The position numbers and the translations under genes are program-made. Under the pieces are notes generated by a model. It made no database searches. It saw only the letters and a program-made list of their open reading frames with translations, and was not told the DNA's origin. DNA of 38,348 bases from Planctomycetaceae bacterium (lineage in GTDB: Bacteria; Planctomycetota; Phycisphaerae; Phycisphaerales; SM1A02), in assembly GCA_027488265.1 (NCBI GenBank), contig JAIYCA010000301.1:1-38348 (forward strand), read 5' to 3'. This document shows, piece after piece, positions 38,231-38,348 of this stretch. Positions within the stretch are counted from its first letter, which is position 1, and the number at the start of each line of letters is the position of its first letter.

Positions 38231-38348
38231 GAATTCGTGCCTGAGAATTCGGGCCTAAGAATTCGGGCCTGAGAATTCGGGCCTAAGAATTCGGGCCTGA
38301 GAAATCGGGCGTGATGTGCCGTGCGTGATGTGCCGTGCGTGATGTGCC
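38223..38348 (+). repeat. 14-bp tandem repeat seeded on the cbpA stop codon
   Basis: From the stop at 38228 come six units of TRAGAATTCGGGCC with TAAG and TGAG alternating strictly (38228, 38242, 38256, 38270, 38284, 38298), then a second family with the same 14-base period, TGATGTGCCGTGCG (38312, 38326, and a partial at 38340). Every unit opens with a stop triplet. Because 14 is not a multiple of 3, stops fall in all three frames. Five units contain GAATTC. The array runs off the window edge. Confidence 0.9.

Noticed and set aside
38223..38348. CRISPR array at the window end
   Set aside because: The units are contiguous 14-mers without spacers, and no cas gene is present.

Overview
The window reads as chromosome from a GC-rich planctomycete, most likely of the Phycisphaerae. 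This is inferred from three things: secreted proteins carrying paired dockerin-like repeats (DLSLLLAAWG type), a PEP-CTERM-like tail of the form PTPAT...RRRR, and a respiratory cluster that joins alternative complex III to a caa3-type oxidase. No rRNA, tRNA, insertion sequence, phage gene or CRISPR array was seen.

Layout. 9-5613: a secreted alpha/alpha-barrel repeat protein, then the two heme A biosynthesis genes ctaA (minus) and ctaB (plus), with a DUF3179 protein overlapping ctaB. 5614-6019: a 406-base convergent gap holding a candidate structured RNA and a strong intrinsic terminator. 6020-20776 (minus): one long respiratory cluster, read in transcription order actA-B-C-D-E-F, a small membrane protein, sco, ctaC, ctaD, ctaE, a subunit IV gene and a second subunit III gene. 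A well-formed promoter (TTGACG, 17 bp, TAGTAT) lies at its head. 21089-24792: tatD (minus), then tatC, tadA and a HAD phosphatase (plus). 24971-27836: two secreted proteins in a stretch with more A/T in third positions than its neighbours. 27872-31475 (minus): truD, a bifunctional-nuclease-domain protein and a secreted subtilisin with a dockerin-like tail. 31763-35184 (plus): metK, an RsmB-like rRNA methyltransferase and a PTS EIIA-type protein. 35195-37240 (minus): a membrane polyferredoxin fused to TPR repeats. 37286-38230 (plus): a DnaJ/CbpA-type co-chaperone.

How the genes fit together. ACIII oxidises quinol and passes electrons through its cytochromes to the cytochrome c domain fused to oxidase subunit II. 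CtaA and CtaB make the heme A that oxidase needs, and Sco loads its CuA centre. ActB carries a twin-arginine signal, and tatC is encoded just upstream of the operon.

The least explained signals are: the candidate RNA at 5721-5984; short tandem repeats of differing period placed at or just after stop codons (best at 38223-38348); a perfect 26-bp palindrome with a U-tract inside the last oxidase gene; a hairpin and a possible leaderless small ORF exactly at the act promoter start; and histidine-rich tails on four subunits of the respiratory cluster.
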